Below are positions 25,382 through 35,009 of a stretch of 64,000 nt of DNA, in pieces (position 1 is the stretch's first letter; every line of letters begins with the position of its first letter). The DNA is from Corynebacterium tuberculostearicum (GTDB lineage Bacteria; Actinomycetota; Actinomycetes; Mycobacteriales; Mycobacteriaceae): NCBI RefSeq assembly GCF_016127015.1, contig NZ_CP065972.1, forward strand, positions 1,984,001-2,048,000, written 5' to 3'. The position numbers and the translations under genes are program-made. The notes beneath the pieces are model-generated. The model worked only from the letters and a program-made list of their open reading frames with translations. It was not told the DNA's origin and did no database searches.

Positions 25382-26527
25382 TCACGAACCTTGCAATGTT
25401 CTCCTCTGCAATTTAAGGAATTGCTCCCAAGTAAGTTTCCAGTGAATATTTCGTGGCGCTAGAGGTCCGGCTGCGCGGTCCACTTCAAAGGTGCCATCCT
25501 CGAACATCCAGACAATATCGCCGGTAAACGGGTCCATGATGTATCTCACCCGACCATCCGTCTTCACGTTATGGTGATGCTGACACAAGCTCACCAGATT
25601 TCCCACACTGGTAGGCCCTTTGTCGCCGTACTCCACTCGGTGATCCAGTTGGCAATAGTGCGCTGGCATTGAACACCCCGGCCACCGGCAGATCGCGTCC
25701 CGTCCCTGCACCCAGGCACGGATTTCTTCTGAGGGAACATACTTTTTGACGTCCTCGGCGGTAAGAGTTCGCACCGCAGAGTCATGTGCTAAGTCCTCCC
25801 CCAGATCGCACCATCCTGCGCTAGGAATAAAGACGCGGGAAGGATCCTCGCCTGTGCGATAGGTGTTAATCACCACCTTGGTACTAGTGCGGTTAAAGAT
25901 CAGATTTTCCAGCGCTTCCGCCTTTGAAACTCCGTCTTCTGCTGCCGCTTTATCAACATGCCGGGAAATCGCCGCCGCAGTGGCCTTATCTGTCTTCAAC
26001 ACGATCGTGGCTTGTCCGCCCGAATAGGACACCGACACCGCGCGCTCGATTTGCGCCGACAAATCTGGCTTCAGCAGCCCATCAATGAATCCGCGCAGGA
26101 AATTTCGGATTTCCGGTTCCGTCGGCACGTGCTGTCCTGGGTCTTTGGGCGTGAGAAAATCTGCCAAGGCCGCATCAACCAGCTGAATCTGCGCTTCATC
26201 CCCGCCGAGGGGGCGCAATTCCACGTCAATAACTTGGAGTCGCGGAAGGTCCAAAATCCAGTGTTCTGTTTGTACTGCGGTAGTAAGCGGCAGTTCGCGC
26301 ATCCGAAAGTGGGCTTGGATTGCACTTGATACCCGCCATCGCGAAAGACCGAGCTTCTTAGCCAATACAGCCAATGTGCAATCAACGTCGTCTTCCAACT
26401 GTGGCAACACTGCCTGGAACAGTTGCCATGATTGAATTCTTTGCACCATGGCCATGACGCACACGGTGTCTTCCATGTCATTGGTAGAAAAATACGCCTG
26501 TTTTGGTGGTGCGGTAGCAGTAGTCAC
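25382..26527 (-). CDS. DUF222 / HNH endonuclease-domain protein
   Basis: 381 residues. The N-terminal two thirds resemble the DUF222 (13E12) family; the C-terminal HNH domain is readable as CRWPGCSMPAHYCQLDH (Zn cysteines plus catalytic His) followed by LCQHHHNVKTDG. Such proteins are present in several copies in many actinobacteria and have no settled function; a link to mobile or selfish DNA is often proposed. Codon and base use appear less GC-rich than the neighbours, which suggests separate arrival. Confidence 0.85.
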   Translation of the reverse strand: MTTATAPPKQAYFSTNDMEDTVCVMAMVQRIQSWQLFQAVLPQLEDDVDCTLAVLAKKLGLSRWRVSSAIQAHFRMRELPLTTAVQTEHWILDLPRLQVIDVELRPLGGDEAQIQLVDAALADFLTPKDPGQHVPTEPEIRNFLRGFIDGLLKPDLSAQIERAVSVSYSGGQATIVLKTDKATAAAISRHVDKAAAEDGVSKAEALENLIFNRTSTKVVINTYRTGEDPSRVFIPSAGWCDLGEDLAHDSAVRTLTAEDVKKYVPSEEIRAWVQGRDAICRWPGCSMPAHYCQLDHRVEYGDKGPTSVGNLVSLCQHHHNVKTDGRVRYIMDPFTGDIVWMFEDGTFEVDRAAGPLAPRNIHWKLTWEQFLKLQRRTLQGS

Positions 26528-26640
26528 AAAAGCTCCCCCTCTAAATAATTTCGCACACCCAATCGAACTTACGCCCCTAGATTAGCGCAACGCCGAGACA
26601 CCCGCAATAGATAGACGCATATTTGTTCGATACGACTCGT

Positions 26641-26674
26641 AAAAGAAAATCCCCTTTCCTTAAGAAAGGGGATT
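26641..26674 (-). terminator. intrinsic terminator of cmt2
   Basis: The stem AATCCCCTTT/AAAGGGGATT (26648-26657 with 26665-26674) is followed on the minus strand by a T-rich run (TTTTCTTTT), just after the cmt2 stop at 26687. Confidence 0.88.
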
Positions 26675-26686
26675 CGGCCGCAAGAA

Positions 26687-27700
26687 TTACCAAGCGTTCA
26701 TAACGTTAAGCACCTGTGGCTTAGAGCGGTTGAGCTGGTAGCCAAACTGCTCCCAGTTGTGCAGCCCCTGGGCCGGGTAGCTCACGGTTGGATTGAGACC
26801 CTGCAGGCGAGCAGCGCCTTCCCACACGCGGGTGGTGATATTGGAGCCGACCTCAAGTGCAGCACCGGCGGCTTGGTGCTCCGGTAGGTAGTGAGCATCG
26901 CCAGCGCCTGGGACGCCAGAGGCAGCGGAGATATACAGGTTGGTATTGCGCAGACGCGGGATAAGCAGCAGCGGATCATTCTGGAAACGCTTCGGATTAA
27001 ACAGGGAACCGTACATAGCGTTGATGTTGAATCCGCCCGCATCCAGCATGGCAAAGCGCATCATGGTCTGAGCGCCCGGGACCGTGGTGGTCAGGAAGCC
27101 GGAGTAGGACAGCGCCTGACGGAACTGGTTCGGGTGCTTAGCAGCCAGGGTCAGGGCGGCACCGGCGCCCATGGACAGGCCAGCAATGGAGTTATTGTTG
27201 CGGGCAACACCGAAGTTACGCTCCAAGTAGCCAGGGAGCTCGCTGGTCAGGAAGGTCTCCCACTTGTAGTTGACCGGATTCTCCAGGTCGTAGGTAGCAG
27301 GACCCTGCCAGTCAGCGTAAAAAGAAGCGGCACCACCAACGGGCATAGCGAGGGTGATGTTATGCGGCTCGTAGGTCTTGGCAGCATTAACGTCATTTAC
27401 CCATGCATTAGTGCGCTCGGTGGCACGCAGGCCATCCAGCAGGTAGAGGGCAGCATTGCCGCCACGCTTTGCCGGCTGAACCTGCACCGGAATGGTGCGG
27501 CCCATGGCCTGGGACCATACGTCACAACGCTGGACCCACCAGCCGACCTTGTCCCACTCACATGTACCAGTGGCGTCACGGCGCAGCCAGTCGCGGTTGG
27601 CTGCCTCTGCCGGCTGGGACCCCGCCACGACGGCTAGGCCCAAAGCTACGGCAACTGCCATGATGACTGAAAGGACGCGACCCTTGATGGATGCAGTCAT
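26687..27700 (-). CDS. cmt2: mycolyltransferase Cmt2 (antigen 85-like)
   Basis: 337 residues, a single esterase domain without LGFP repeats. The signal peptide ends around SQPAEAA (about 33). Nucleophile S176 lies in GLSMGAG; the catalytic His is H314 in QGLHNWEQF; a Cys pair (C47, C59) lies near the N terminus. It transfers mycolate in the periplasm. It has its own terminator, and the 137-base upstream gap should hold its own promoter, so it is probably transcribed separately from cmt1. Confidence 0.95.
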   Translation of the reverse strand: MTASIKGRVLSVIMAVAVALGLAVVAGSQPAEAANRDWLRRDATGTCEWDKVGWWVQRCDVWSQAMGRTIPVQVQPAKRGGNAALYLLDGLRATERTNAWVNDVNAAKTYEPHNITLAMPVGGAASFYADWQGPATYDLENPVNYKWETFLTSELPGYLERNFGVARNNNSIAGLSMGAGAALTLAAKHPNQFRQALSYSGFLTTTVPGAQTMMRFAMLDAGGFNINAMYGSLFNPKRFQNDPLLLIPRLRNTNLYISAASGVPGAGDAHYLPEHQAAGAALEVGSNITTRVWEGAARLQGLNPTVSYPAQGLHNWEQFGYQLNRSKPQVLNVMNAW

Positions 27701-27837
27701 CTTTCTCCTTCAAACTACTCGGTGATTGTCACTAAGTTCTATCGTCCGGAACCTGTATACCGTTAACGTCACGGATCGATAACAATGTCACAGAATAGTG
27801 TAACTTAGGTTCCCCCTAAAGTCTGCATTTAAAAGGA

Positions 27838-29532
27838 TTAACGCAGGTAGTCAGAGGGATCAGAAGAAAAGGTGAGGGTCCGGCCATCGGTCAGGGAGAA
27901 TTTAATATTTTTCCAGAAACGGTCCCAAGTTAGGGGTTCCCTGTATGTGGCGAAGAGTTTCTGAAAATCGGCGTCGGCAAGCGCGGCGCGAGCCTTGGCC
28001 GCCTCGTACTTATCAATCCACGCCGGGATCTCGTCGATATCGGCCGCGGAATCTGCCACCTGCCACGACATATCCAAGCTCTTGTCGTGCCCAATGCGCC
28101 CGCCCTCGATGCGCGGCTGGCGCGCCGCCAAAGGGTTGCTGAGGCCGATATTGTCCAGCACGCGAATATCCAGCGGCGCATTCATGGAAGACAGGCCCAA
28201 ATTGAGCAGATAAACGGTCGGCGGATCGGTGCGGGAAGGGTCCGCAGGCGTGGCCGTCCACGAGAACCTATCTTCGCCCTTGATATAGCGGAAGGTCATG
28301 GCGTCGCCCGCCTCTAACTCGTCGATGCCCTCCTGGTAGTCCTCCATAAACTTGGCACCAAGGAACTCTTCGGCGCGCATGGGAGGATCCTGGCGCTGGG
28401 TGGCATAGGTCCAGAAATCGCGCTCGTCCACGATGGAAATTTCATCCGCATAGACGCTGCGATCCACCGGATGGCCGCGCAGAACGATAACCAGCGCCCA
28501 CACCGCGCAGAGGACGGAGACAATCCACATGCGTACGCTAACGACAAAGATTGGAAGCAGAAACGCAAAAAGTGGCAGCAGCAGCATACGGCCGTGCATA
28601 AAGTCTCCGCCCACGCGCAAGACGTAAAGCGTATGGATGAGCGCCGCACCCGCAAAAAGATACGTGGCAGTGGCGCTGGATCGCACAGCAGTGGGGCGCA
28701 GGTCCGCCTTCCACAGACCCGCAATGGCTAGCACGATGAGCGGCAGGAAGAGCCAGTACGGTCCGGCAAAGTCCGCCAGGTAGGTAAAGCCCTTGCCCCA
28801 TTCGGAACCCGCCGCAGACTTGGCCACGGCCGTGTGCGGGGTCAGCAGGCCGTAGTAACCCATGCGGAAAATCTCATAGGCCAACGGCAACGGCACTGCG
28901 GCGGCAAGAATCTTCCACCAGCGGTGGGATACGAGCAGCACGAGTCCCACCAGGCCGCCATACAGGGCGAGCTCTGGGCGCACCAGCCAAGACAGCCCGG
29001 CCCAGAAGGCGAGCCAATAGGCTTCGCTATTACTCCCGGAGTGGCGGCGCGGGCGCGACCACCGCAGCAACAGCCACCACAGCACCGCAAGGTAGAAGAT
29101 GCACAGGCCCCATTCCAGGCCGGAGGTAAAGAAGTCGCGGGCCGGTGGCAGGGCCAAATACACAAGTGCGCCGGCCGGAAGGACCGCTCCAGAGCGCATG
29201 CTTGCCGACGCCCCCGTGCCGACAACCATTGCCGCTACCGCCAAGAAGAGGCCCAAATAAATGGCGATGCCTTCCAGATTTGCATGGGAAACCCAGCGCA
29301 CGAGGAAGATGAGGTATTGCCACAGCGTGGAGGTATTGGCCTCTACACGCTCGCCCATATTGAACACGGGCCCGTTTCCGGCTTCGAGGTTACGCACGGT
29401 GCGCAGGACAATGAGGCCGTCATCGGAAATCCAACGGCGTGCGAAGCCGCCCCAGAAAGATAAAACACCGATCACCAGAACGACCGCTGGGGTACTCCAG
29501 CGGGCGATGCTCTTGTGGTCGATGTTAAACAC
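27838..29532 (-). CDS. aftB: arabinofuranosyltransferase AftB
   Basis: 564 residues, GT-C glycosyltransferase. An N-terminal membrane domain has about ten helices, and the extracytoplasmic loop after helix 1 carries the Asp-Asp pair (WISDDG, residues 37-38) typical of decaprenyl-phosphate-sugar users. A soluble C-terminal domain follows from about residue 370. AftB adds terminal beta(1-2) arabinofuranose to arabinogalactan from decaprenylphosphoryl-arabinose. The order aftB-ubiA-PAP2-glfT2 is the same as Rv3805c-Rv3808c, which settles the identity. Confidence 0.93.
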   Translation of the reverse strand: MFNIDHKSIARWSTPAVVLVIGVLSFWGGFARRWISDDGLIVLRTVRNLEAGNGPVFNMGERVEANTSTLWQYLIFLVRWVSHANLEGIAIYLGLFLAVAAMVVGTGASASMRSGAVLPAGALVYLALPPARDFFTSGLEWGLCIFYLAVLWWLLLRWSRPRRHSGSNSEAYWLAFWAGLSWLVRPELALYGGLVGLVLLVSHRWWKILAAAVPLPLAYEIFRMGYYGLLTPHTAVAKSAAGSEWGKGFTYLADFAGPYWLFLPLIVLAIAGLWKADLRPTAVRSSATATYLFAGAALIHTLYVLRVGGDFMHGRMLLLPLFAFLLPIFVVSVRMWIVSVLCAVWALVIVLRGHPVDRSVYADEISIVDERDFWTYATQRQDPPMRAEEFLGAKFMEDYQEGIDELEAGDAMTFRYIKGEDRFSWTATPADPSRTDPPTVYLLNLGLSSMNAPLDIRVLDNIGLSNPLAARQPRIEGGRIGHDKSLDMSWQVADSAADIDEIPAWIDKYEAAKARAALADADFQKLFATYREPLTWDRFWKNIKFSLTDGRTLTFSSDPSDYLR

Positions 29533-29585
29533 GGGGAGAAAGTTTATCAGCCCCGCAGAAAATTTCTATATCGATTCCGCTGTGT

Positions 29586-30566
29586 CTAGAACAACGGCGT
29601 GATATAAACCGCCATGGCAATGCAGGCGAGCCAAGCCAAGGCGAGAACCTGCAAAGTGCGGTCCTCCAGTGCAATCTCGTCCGGTGCGCCACCCTGGCCG
29701 CGGTCCACGTCGGCCGCATAGCGGAGGATGGCGATGGTAAACGGCACCATGGAAATCTGGTACCACACGCCACCGGTCTGGGCGTCGTTAGCGAGCTCGA
29801 AGCCCCACAAGGTGTAGCAGATGACCACCGCGGTGGCGGCTAGGGTCCACACGAAGCGCAGGTAGGTGGGCGTATACCCCTCGAGGGACTTGCGGATTTT
29901 CGCGCCGGTCTGTTCTACCAACAGGATTTCCGAGTAGCGCTTGCCGGAGGCCATAAACAGCGAACCGAAGGCCGCCACCAGCAAGAACCACTGGGACAGC
30001 TCGATGCCTGCGGCTACGCCACCGGCCATAGTGCGCAGCATGAAACCGGAGGACACCAGCGCAATATCGATCACCGGCATATGCTTCCAGCCAAAGCAAT
30101 AGCCCAACTGCAACGCGATATAAATCGCCATCACGATAGCCAGCTGCGGGCCGGCAGTGGCAAGGAAAGACAGGCCGATGGACAGGACGATGAGCACTAC
30201 GGCCATGACATAGGCGAGCTTAATCGGCAGCACGCCCGAGGCAATCGGGCGGAAGCGCTTGGTCGGATGCTCTTGGTCCTCGCGCCAGTCCTTCGCATCG
30301 TTAATCAGGTAGATGGAGGAAGCGCCGAGGCAGAAGACGACGAAGGCCAAGAGGACGTCGAGAAGCACGCGGCCATGGAACAGCGCCTCGGCGCCGGCCG
30401 CAGCGGGGGCGGCCAGCACCAGGACGTTTTTGACCCACTGCTTGGGGCGCAGGGCCTTAATCATGCCATCGACAAGATTCTTCGGCGGCTTGCGCTTGCG
30501 GCCGGTATCTACGCCAGAGGTGTGCGGTTCCGAATGGAAAAAGTGCTGGTTTCCATCATCACTCAT
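29586..30566 (-). CDS. ubiA: decaprenyl-phosphate phosphoribosyltransferase (UbiA family)
   Basis: 326 residues, about eight or nine helices. The UbiA metal/diphosphate motif NDxxDxxxD is at N89-D97 (NDAKDWRED). It joins phosphoribose from PRPP to decaprenyl phosphate, the first step to the arabinose donor DPA. It overlaps the PAP2 gene by eight bases, so the two are coupled: the phosphatase takes off the 5-phosphate next. The first 30 residues are a variable cytoplasmic tail. Confidence 0.95.
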   Translation of the reverse strand: MSDDGNQHFFHSEPHTSGVDTGRKRKPPKNLVDGMIKALRPKQWVKNVLVLAAPAAAGAEALFHGRVLLDVLLAFVVFCLGASSIYLINDAKDWREDQEHPTKRFRPIASGVLPIKLAYVMAVVLIVLSIGLSFLATAGPQLAIVMAIYIALQLGYCFGWKHMPVIDIALVSSGFMLRTMAGGVAAGIELSQWFLLVAAFGSLFMASGKRYSEILLVEQTGAKIRKSLEGYTPTYLRFVWTLAATAVVICYTLWGFELANDAQTGGVWYQISMVPFTIAILRYAADVDRGQGGAPDEIALEDRTLQVLALAWLACIAMAVYITPLF

Positions 30567-31074
30567 GCTTCATTCCTTTCATCACGACCTCCGCGGTAGC
30601 AGCGCCGATGGCCGCACCCACGGCCGTATCTGTTGGGTAGTGCACTCCGAGCACCATACGCGATGCCATCATTACCGGCACGCCGAGAAGGGGCGCCTTG
30701 CGGCCGGTCAGGCGGGTTACCGCCACCAGGAATGCGGTGGTCGAAGTCGCGTGCGAGCTGGGGAAGGACAACTTGGAGGGGGTCTTTACCCCCACGCGCA
30801 CGTACGGATAATCCGGGCGCTTGCGGCGTACGATGCGCTTGAGCACCACGCTGGCGGCGTGCGCGAGGAAGGCGGCGGCCCCAACACGGATCCAGCCTTC
30901 GCGGCGGCGCTTGTCGACGCCCGCCCCTACCGCAGCGCTGCCCATCCAGCCCAAGGCATGCTCGCCCCAGTGGCTAAGCCCGCGGGCGGTGGGAAGCACG
31001 CCGGGCACGTCGAAGGCCGCACCCTGGATGGATTCGAGGACGCGCGATTCTGCTACGGAAAGCTTATTGGGCAT
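30559..31074 (-). CDS. PAP2-family decaprenylphosphoryl-phosphoribose phosphatase (Rv3807c-like)
   Basis: 171 residues. The three PAP2 motifs are present: KRIVRRKRP (K-x6-RP), PSSHATSTTAF (PSxH), and SRMVLGVHYPTD (SR-x5-H-x3-D). The orthologue is the proposed phosphatase acting after UbiA in arabinose-donor synthesis. It overlaps both neighbours (8 bases with ubiA, 11 with glfT2), showing tight coupling. Confidence 0.92.
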   Translation of the reverse strand: MPNKLSVAESRVLESIQGAAFDVPGVLPTARGLSHWGEHALGWMGSAAVGAGVDKRRREGWIRVGAAAFLAHAASVVLKRIVRRKRPDYPYVRVGVKTPSKLSFPSSHATSTTAFLVAVTRLTGRKAPLLGVPVMMASRMVLGVHYPTDTAVGAAIGAATAEVVMKGMKHE

Positions 31075-33016
31075 CGAAGACCTTCTTCCAGGACTCGCGC
31101 GAGGTCAGCTCCGGCTGTGCCGCGCGGTATTCGGCGCGCAGGTCGTCGAAGTTCTCCTCGATTTCCTTCAGCAGTTCGCGGGTCTGGGTCACGAGGTCCT
31201 TGGCTAGGTCGCGATCCCGCTTGCGGAAGGCCACGCCGGTGCCACCCGCGGTGGACACGGTGGCCGAATCTACGCGGGACAGGGTGAACCAGCGGGCCTC
31301 GTCCGGGGTGAGGTTGAGCTGCGGCGCCTCATGGTGCGCAGCGTCTTCCTTGCTGACGAGGTGCTTGAGACCCTTGATAGCCCACGGGATCTTCTTAATC
31401 TTGGCCAGGCGGCCGCCGATATTGCGGGTGGGCACGCCCGGCGCGCCGGTGGGAGCCGGCAGCTCATCGGCGGATTCCAGGATGACGGCATCGGAGTAGT
31501 TCTTGCGGATCTGCGCGATGCGCGGCAGCGAAGACTCCAGGATGTCGAAGAGATGGTCCGGCCCGGCCAGGAAGTCTCGCATAGCCTCAATCTGGATGGC
31601 CATGGTGGAGTATTCCATGCACATGGTGTGCTTGAGGGTGGACTTAAAGATGGACTTGGTAATGCCCTTGACCGGCCCCTCGTGGTACATCGCAGCCACG
31701 ATGAGGCGGTTGCGTAGGTGGAAGTAGGCCTGCCAGTCAATGGCATCGTCCTTATCGGCCCAGGCCATGTGCCAGATGGCGGCACCCGGCCAAGTCACCG
31801 TGGGGAATCCGTTGCGCGCTGCTCGCAGGGAGTACTCGGTATCGTCCCACTTGATAAACAGCGGCAATGGCTGGCCGTTGGTTTCTGCCACGATGCGCGG
31901 GAAGAGGCACATCCACCAGCCGTTATATTCCACGTCAACACGGCGGTGCAGCGCACGGGAATCATACTTTTTCGGATCCAGGTGGGTTTCGCGGGTACCG
32001 ATGGCGCGCAGCGGGTACTTAGCAAAGTCGTGGTCGTAGACGGCGTGCGGCGCCGCGCCCCACATGAAATCGGCACGGTTAACCTGCTCGCCGGTAGTGC
32101 GCAGCTGGGAGCGTTCCTGCAGGTTGAGCATCTGGCCGCCGACGACAATGGGCTTGGCGGCGTAGCGGGCCGCCTGAACCGCACGCAGTACGGAGTCCGG
32201 CTCAATGGCGATGTCATCATCCATGTAGAGGATGAAGGGCGAATCGGTATGTTCCAGCGCCTCGTACATGATACGGGAGTAGCCGCCAGAGCCGCCCAGA
32301 TTGCCCTGGCGGAACTCGCGGAAACGATCGCCAAAGTGGGCCACCGCCTCGTCGTAGCCCGGCTCATCAGCGGGGTGCTGGTTGCCCTGGTCCGGCATGA
32401 GGACGAAGTCGATAATTTCATCTACCACCGGGTCCTCGGCCAATGCCTTGAGTGCTGCCACGGCATCGGTCGGGCGGTTAAAGGTAGGAATGCCGACCGC
32501 CACGCGCTTGTCCTGCGCCGGTTGTTCGGTGCCGTCCGGCAGCAGCTGTGGGCCAGGGGCGTGGGGAGAGCACCAGGCGGCGTCGGCAAGCGTGGTTTCC
32601 TGCTCGGCGGTGATATCGAACCACAGCCAGCCGCCGTCCTCGAAGTTTTTGAGTGGCAGCTCAAACTCGTGGTGGCCGGTGCCCACCAGGTGGTTGGCCA
32701 CGGAAATACGCTGGCCATCCTGCTTGGAGCGGTAGAGTGAAATATTTGCTTGACCCTCAATGTCTAGGCTGAGAATAACGGAGCGCAGCTGCGACCAGCG
32801 GCGCCAATAAGAAGCCGGGAAGGCATTGAAGTAGGTCTCAAAAGAGGCTTCCTCGCCGGCCGGAATGGTGACGGACGTGCGGTCAAACCAGCTAAGGCGT
32901 TCGCGGTTTTGCTCGGCCTCGATGAGGTAGAGCATCCGCACATCAAAGGGCTCGCCGCGCTTAGGCAGCAGGATGCGCTGCAGGGGCTCATGGGCCTGGG
33001 TGTTGTTGGCAGTCAC
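31064..33016 (-). CDS. glfT2: galactofuranosyltransferase GlfT2
   Basis: 650 residues; polymerises the galactan with alternating beta(1-5) and beta(1-6) galactofuranose. Four domains are expected: N-terminal beta-sandwich (1-170), GT-A core (170-410), then helical C-terminal parts that form the tetramer. The metal-binding D266-D267-D268 (YMDDDIAIEPD), the catalytic WDDTEYS (D390-D391) and H415 in IWHMAWADKDD match the mycobacterial enzyme. The GTG at 33016 has a distant GGAG. In Mycobacterium glf directly precedes glfT2; here they are 15.6 kb apart. Confidence 0.96.
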   Translation of the reverse strand: MTANNTQAHEPLQRILLPKRGEPFDVRMLYLIEAEQNRERLSWFDRTSVTIPAGEEASFETYFNAFPASYWRRWSQLRSVILSLDIEGQANISLYRSKQDGQRISVANHLVGTGHHEFELPLKNFEDGGWLWFDITAEQETTLADAAWCSPHAPGPQLLPDGTEQPAQDKRVAVGIPTFNRPTDAVAALKALAEDPVVDEIIDFVLMPDQGNQHPADEPGYDEAVAHFGDRFREFRQGNLGGSGGYSRIMYEALEHTDSPFILYMDDDIAIEPDSVLRAVQAARYAAKPIVVGGQMLNLQERSQLRTTGEQVNRADFMWGAAPHAVYDHDFAKYPLRAIGTRETHLDPKKYDSRALHRRVDVEYNGWWMCLFPRIVAETNGQPLPLFIKWDDTEYSLRAARNGFPTVTWPGAAIWHMAWADKDDAIDWQAYFHLRNRLIVAAMYHEGPVKGITKSIFKSTLKHTMCMEYSTMAIQIEAMRDFLAGPDHLFDILESSLPRIAQIRKNYSDAVILESADELPAPTGAPGVPTRNIGGRLAKIKKIPWAIKGLKHLVSKEDAAHHEAPQLNLTPDEARWFTLSRVDSATVSTAGGTGVAFRKRDRDLAKDLVTQTRELLKEIEENFDDLRAEYRAAQPELTSRESWKKVFDAQ

Positions 33017-33122
33017 GATAGCTTCGATTCTCCAAACGGTATAAACAGTAGTCAGCGATTTAGCGTAGTTGCTTTTGCATAAGTACTACGGTTTACACGC
33101 GGAGCCCGTATGATGGAACCTC

Positions 33123-34385
33123 ATGAGATGGGTTCCTTGCGTGGCAGCAGTAGGTCTTCTCGCTGTAGCCAGCGCGCCCGCCGCTATCGCAGAGGAAAAG
33201 CCCGCGGTGGAGTTTCTCGACCACGCCCAAATCCTCAGCAATTCGGACGAAGACGCCATCAAATCGCAAGCACAGTCCATGCATTTGCCGGATTCTGTGC
33301 ACGAAGTCCTCTACGCTACGTATCCGAATTCGGGCGAGGAATTTTCCCGGACTTTGTTCCATGACTTGGCCCGCGAGCATCCACATTTCATCAGCGGAAG
33401 TGAGTTACAGAAAAATGTGCTCGTCATCGCGGTAGGTTTTGAGCCCAATAGTATGGCTGTGCACTGCGGCACAGAGGTGTGCCAGGACATCAAGATTTAT
33501 GACGAGGGCCGCATGGACGGCATCTTGGACCAGATGCGGCCGGCGCTGGCGGACGATGACTATACCGTCGGCATGATCTTGGCGACGCGCGCCGCCGCGG
33601 ATACCACCGTGCGCCGACAATATGCGCAGGATGCACCCACGTGGTCCGTGTTCATCGCAGCCACTATGGTGCTCGTGGTTCTGGGCGCGGTCGGCCTCAT
33701 TACCTACTTGTTCATCCGCCGCGCCCGAGTGCGCAAGCGCTTCGATTATATTAAGGGCGCTCGCGACGGAGCTGAGGAACTCATCAAGCGCACGGAGGCC
33801 CGGATTGACGCCCTGCATTCCCCCTTGGCGGGCGACTACCTGAAGGTACAGTGGCGCTCTCTGTTCAATCAGTACACTGATGCGCGACCGACGCTCAAGG
33901 CGCTGGAGAACATCCAAGACTATTCCCTGCACGCCGCTTCCATTAAGGAGGCATACAAAGCGCTCAAGCAAATCAATACGGCCGCAGCGCAGATAGATTC
34001 CTTGGAAAATTTCTGCGCCGGCGATACTGCGGTGCGCGCGGGCGAGGTGCAATGGCTGCTTGGCGACGCCCAAGCGGCCCTCTCCCGTCAGCCCGACAAC
34101 GCCAGCTTGCGCCAGATTACGCAGCGCATTAATGATCTGTCCCAGGATCTGTCGCGGGAAGACTTCGACTCCGCCTTCGTTCGCATCCTCGAGGACTACC
34201 ACCCCATGGTGGGCGCACTGCCAGAAAGGCTATATCCGCAACGCGACCGTAAAACTCCCCCGCTTCTGGGCACGCCGGAATGGCGCCCCGGCATGGGCAC
34301 GCATTACATGCCCTATAGGTTTGCGGGCTTCTGGGTGGCCAATAATAACGTCTCCTCCCAGCTGCCCAACCCATATCGCTTCTAA
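33123..34385 (+). CDS. DUF5129/TPM-like secreted membrane-anchored protein, copy 1
   Basis: 420 residues. Signal peptide (cleaved about AIAEE, residue 23), a TPM-like globular domain (about 28-165), one transmembrane helix (about 177-200) followed by RRARVRKRF, then a long helical cytoplasmic part to the end. Architecture and many positions match the gene at 36263 (VEFLDHAQIL vs VTLDDQADIL; the RPGMGTHYMPY vs RPGVGSYYVPY end), so they are paralogues. Function unknown. It is divergent from glfT2 with 106 bases between. Confidence 0.75.
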   Translation: MRWVPCVAAVGLLAVASAPAAIAEEKPAVEFLDHAQILSNSDEDAIKSQAQSMHLPDSVHEVLYATYPNSGEEFSRTLFHDLAREHPHFISGSELQKNVLVIAVGFEPNSMAVHCGTEVCQDIKIYDEGRMDGILDQMRPALADDDYTVGMILATRAAADTTVRRQYAQDAPTWSVFIAATMVLVVLGAVGLITYLFIRRARVRKRFDYIKGARDGAEELIKRTEARIDALHSPLAGDYLKVQWRSLFNQYTDARPTLKALENIQDYSLHAASIKEAYKALKQINTAAAQIDSLENFCAGDTAVRAGEVQWLLGDAQAALSRQPDNASLRQITQRINDLSQDLSREDFDSAFVRILEDYHPMVGALPERLYPQRDRKTPPLLGTPEWRPGMGTHYMPYRFAGFWVANNNVSSQLPNPYRF

Positions 34386-34969
34386 GCGTTGACCGGTTCG
34401 GCTACCGGGTCAATGCCCAGCTTGTTAAGCATGTAGAGTACGCGGGCTTCGAGGTCATCAGCCAATTCGCGCGCCTCCTCCACGGTATCCGCGGCAGGAA
34501 TATCCCAAATCTTGATGTCCTTGCCTGCCTCATCGCGCTCGATCTCGCGGCCCAAGAACACAATGTAATCCGGCATCGCTACCGTGCGCACCTCATCGAG
34601 GTACTTATTCGGGGCTTCACCCATGCCGCGCTCGTTCATGACGTGGGCAAGGTGGCCTTCCGCTTCGTTTTCTGGGTGAGTAACGGCGGTATCTACAAAG
34701 AGGGCTGCGCCGGCGTGCTTGCGGGTCAGTTCCGCTGCGGCTTGGGCCAGCGCATTATTGGTACCGGCGGCAAATCGTACGTGCAGGCGGTGAGCACCGA
34801 AGTAGTCGCGCACCTCACGCTCCACCAACAGCGGCACGAATTCATCGAGCTCCGCCTTCTTGGTGTGCTTGGCAATAACCTCATCGAGCTTGGCATCGAT
34901 TTCCACGGCCGTGTACTCGTGGCCGTAGTTCTCGTGCAGATCCTGGCGCAGGGTTTCAAACTGGTTCAT
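34382..34969 (-). CDS. three-helix-bundle plus inactive arsenate-reductase-like protein
   Basis: 195 residues. The first about 65 resemble the three-helix dimerisation domain found before some corynebacterial arsenate reductases. The rest lines up by eye with the LMW-phosphatase/ArsC fold (LHVRFAAGTNNALAQAAAEL; PDYIVFLGREIE in place of the D-x-VVTMGC segment), but the P-loop Cys and Arg of CX5R are replaced by Ala. It should therefore be catalytically dead: a binding or sensor protein. AAAGGGG precedes ATG 34969. A GTTAAC array lies in its promoter. Its end overlaps the convergent DUF5129 gene by four bases. Confidence 0.65.
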   Translation of the reverse strand: MNQFETLRQDLHENYGHEYTAVEIDAKLDEVIAKHTKKAELDEFVPLLVEREVRDYFGAHRLHVRFAAGTNNALAQAAAELTRKHAGAALFVDTAVTHPENEAEGHLAHVMNERGMGEAPNKYLDEVRTVAMPDYIVFLGREIERDEAGKDIKIWDIPAADTVEEARELADDLEARVLYMLNKLGIDPVAEPVNA

Positions 34970-35009
34970 TGTTATCCCCTTTCTCGGATTATTGTCCCGT
35001 TTGCTAATT

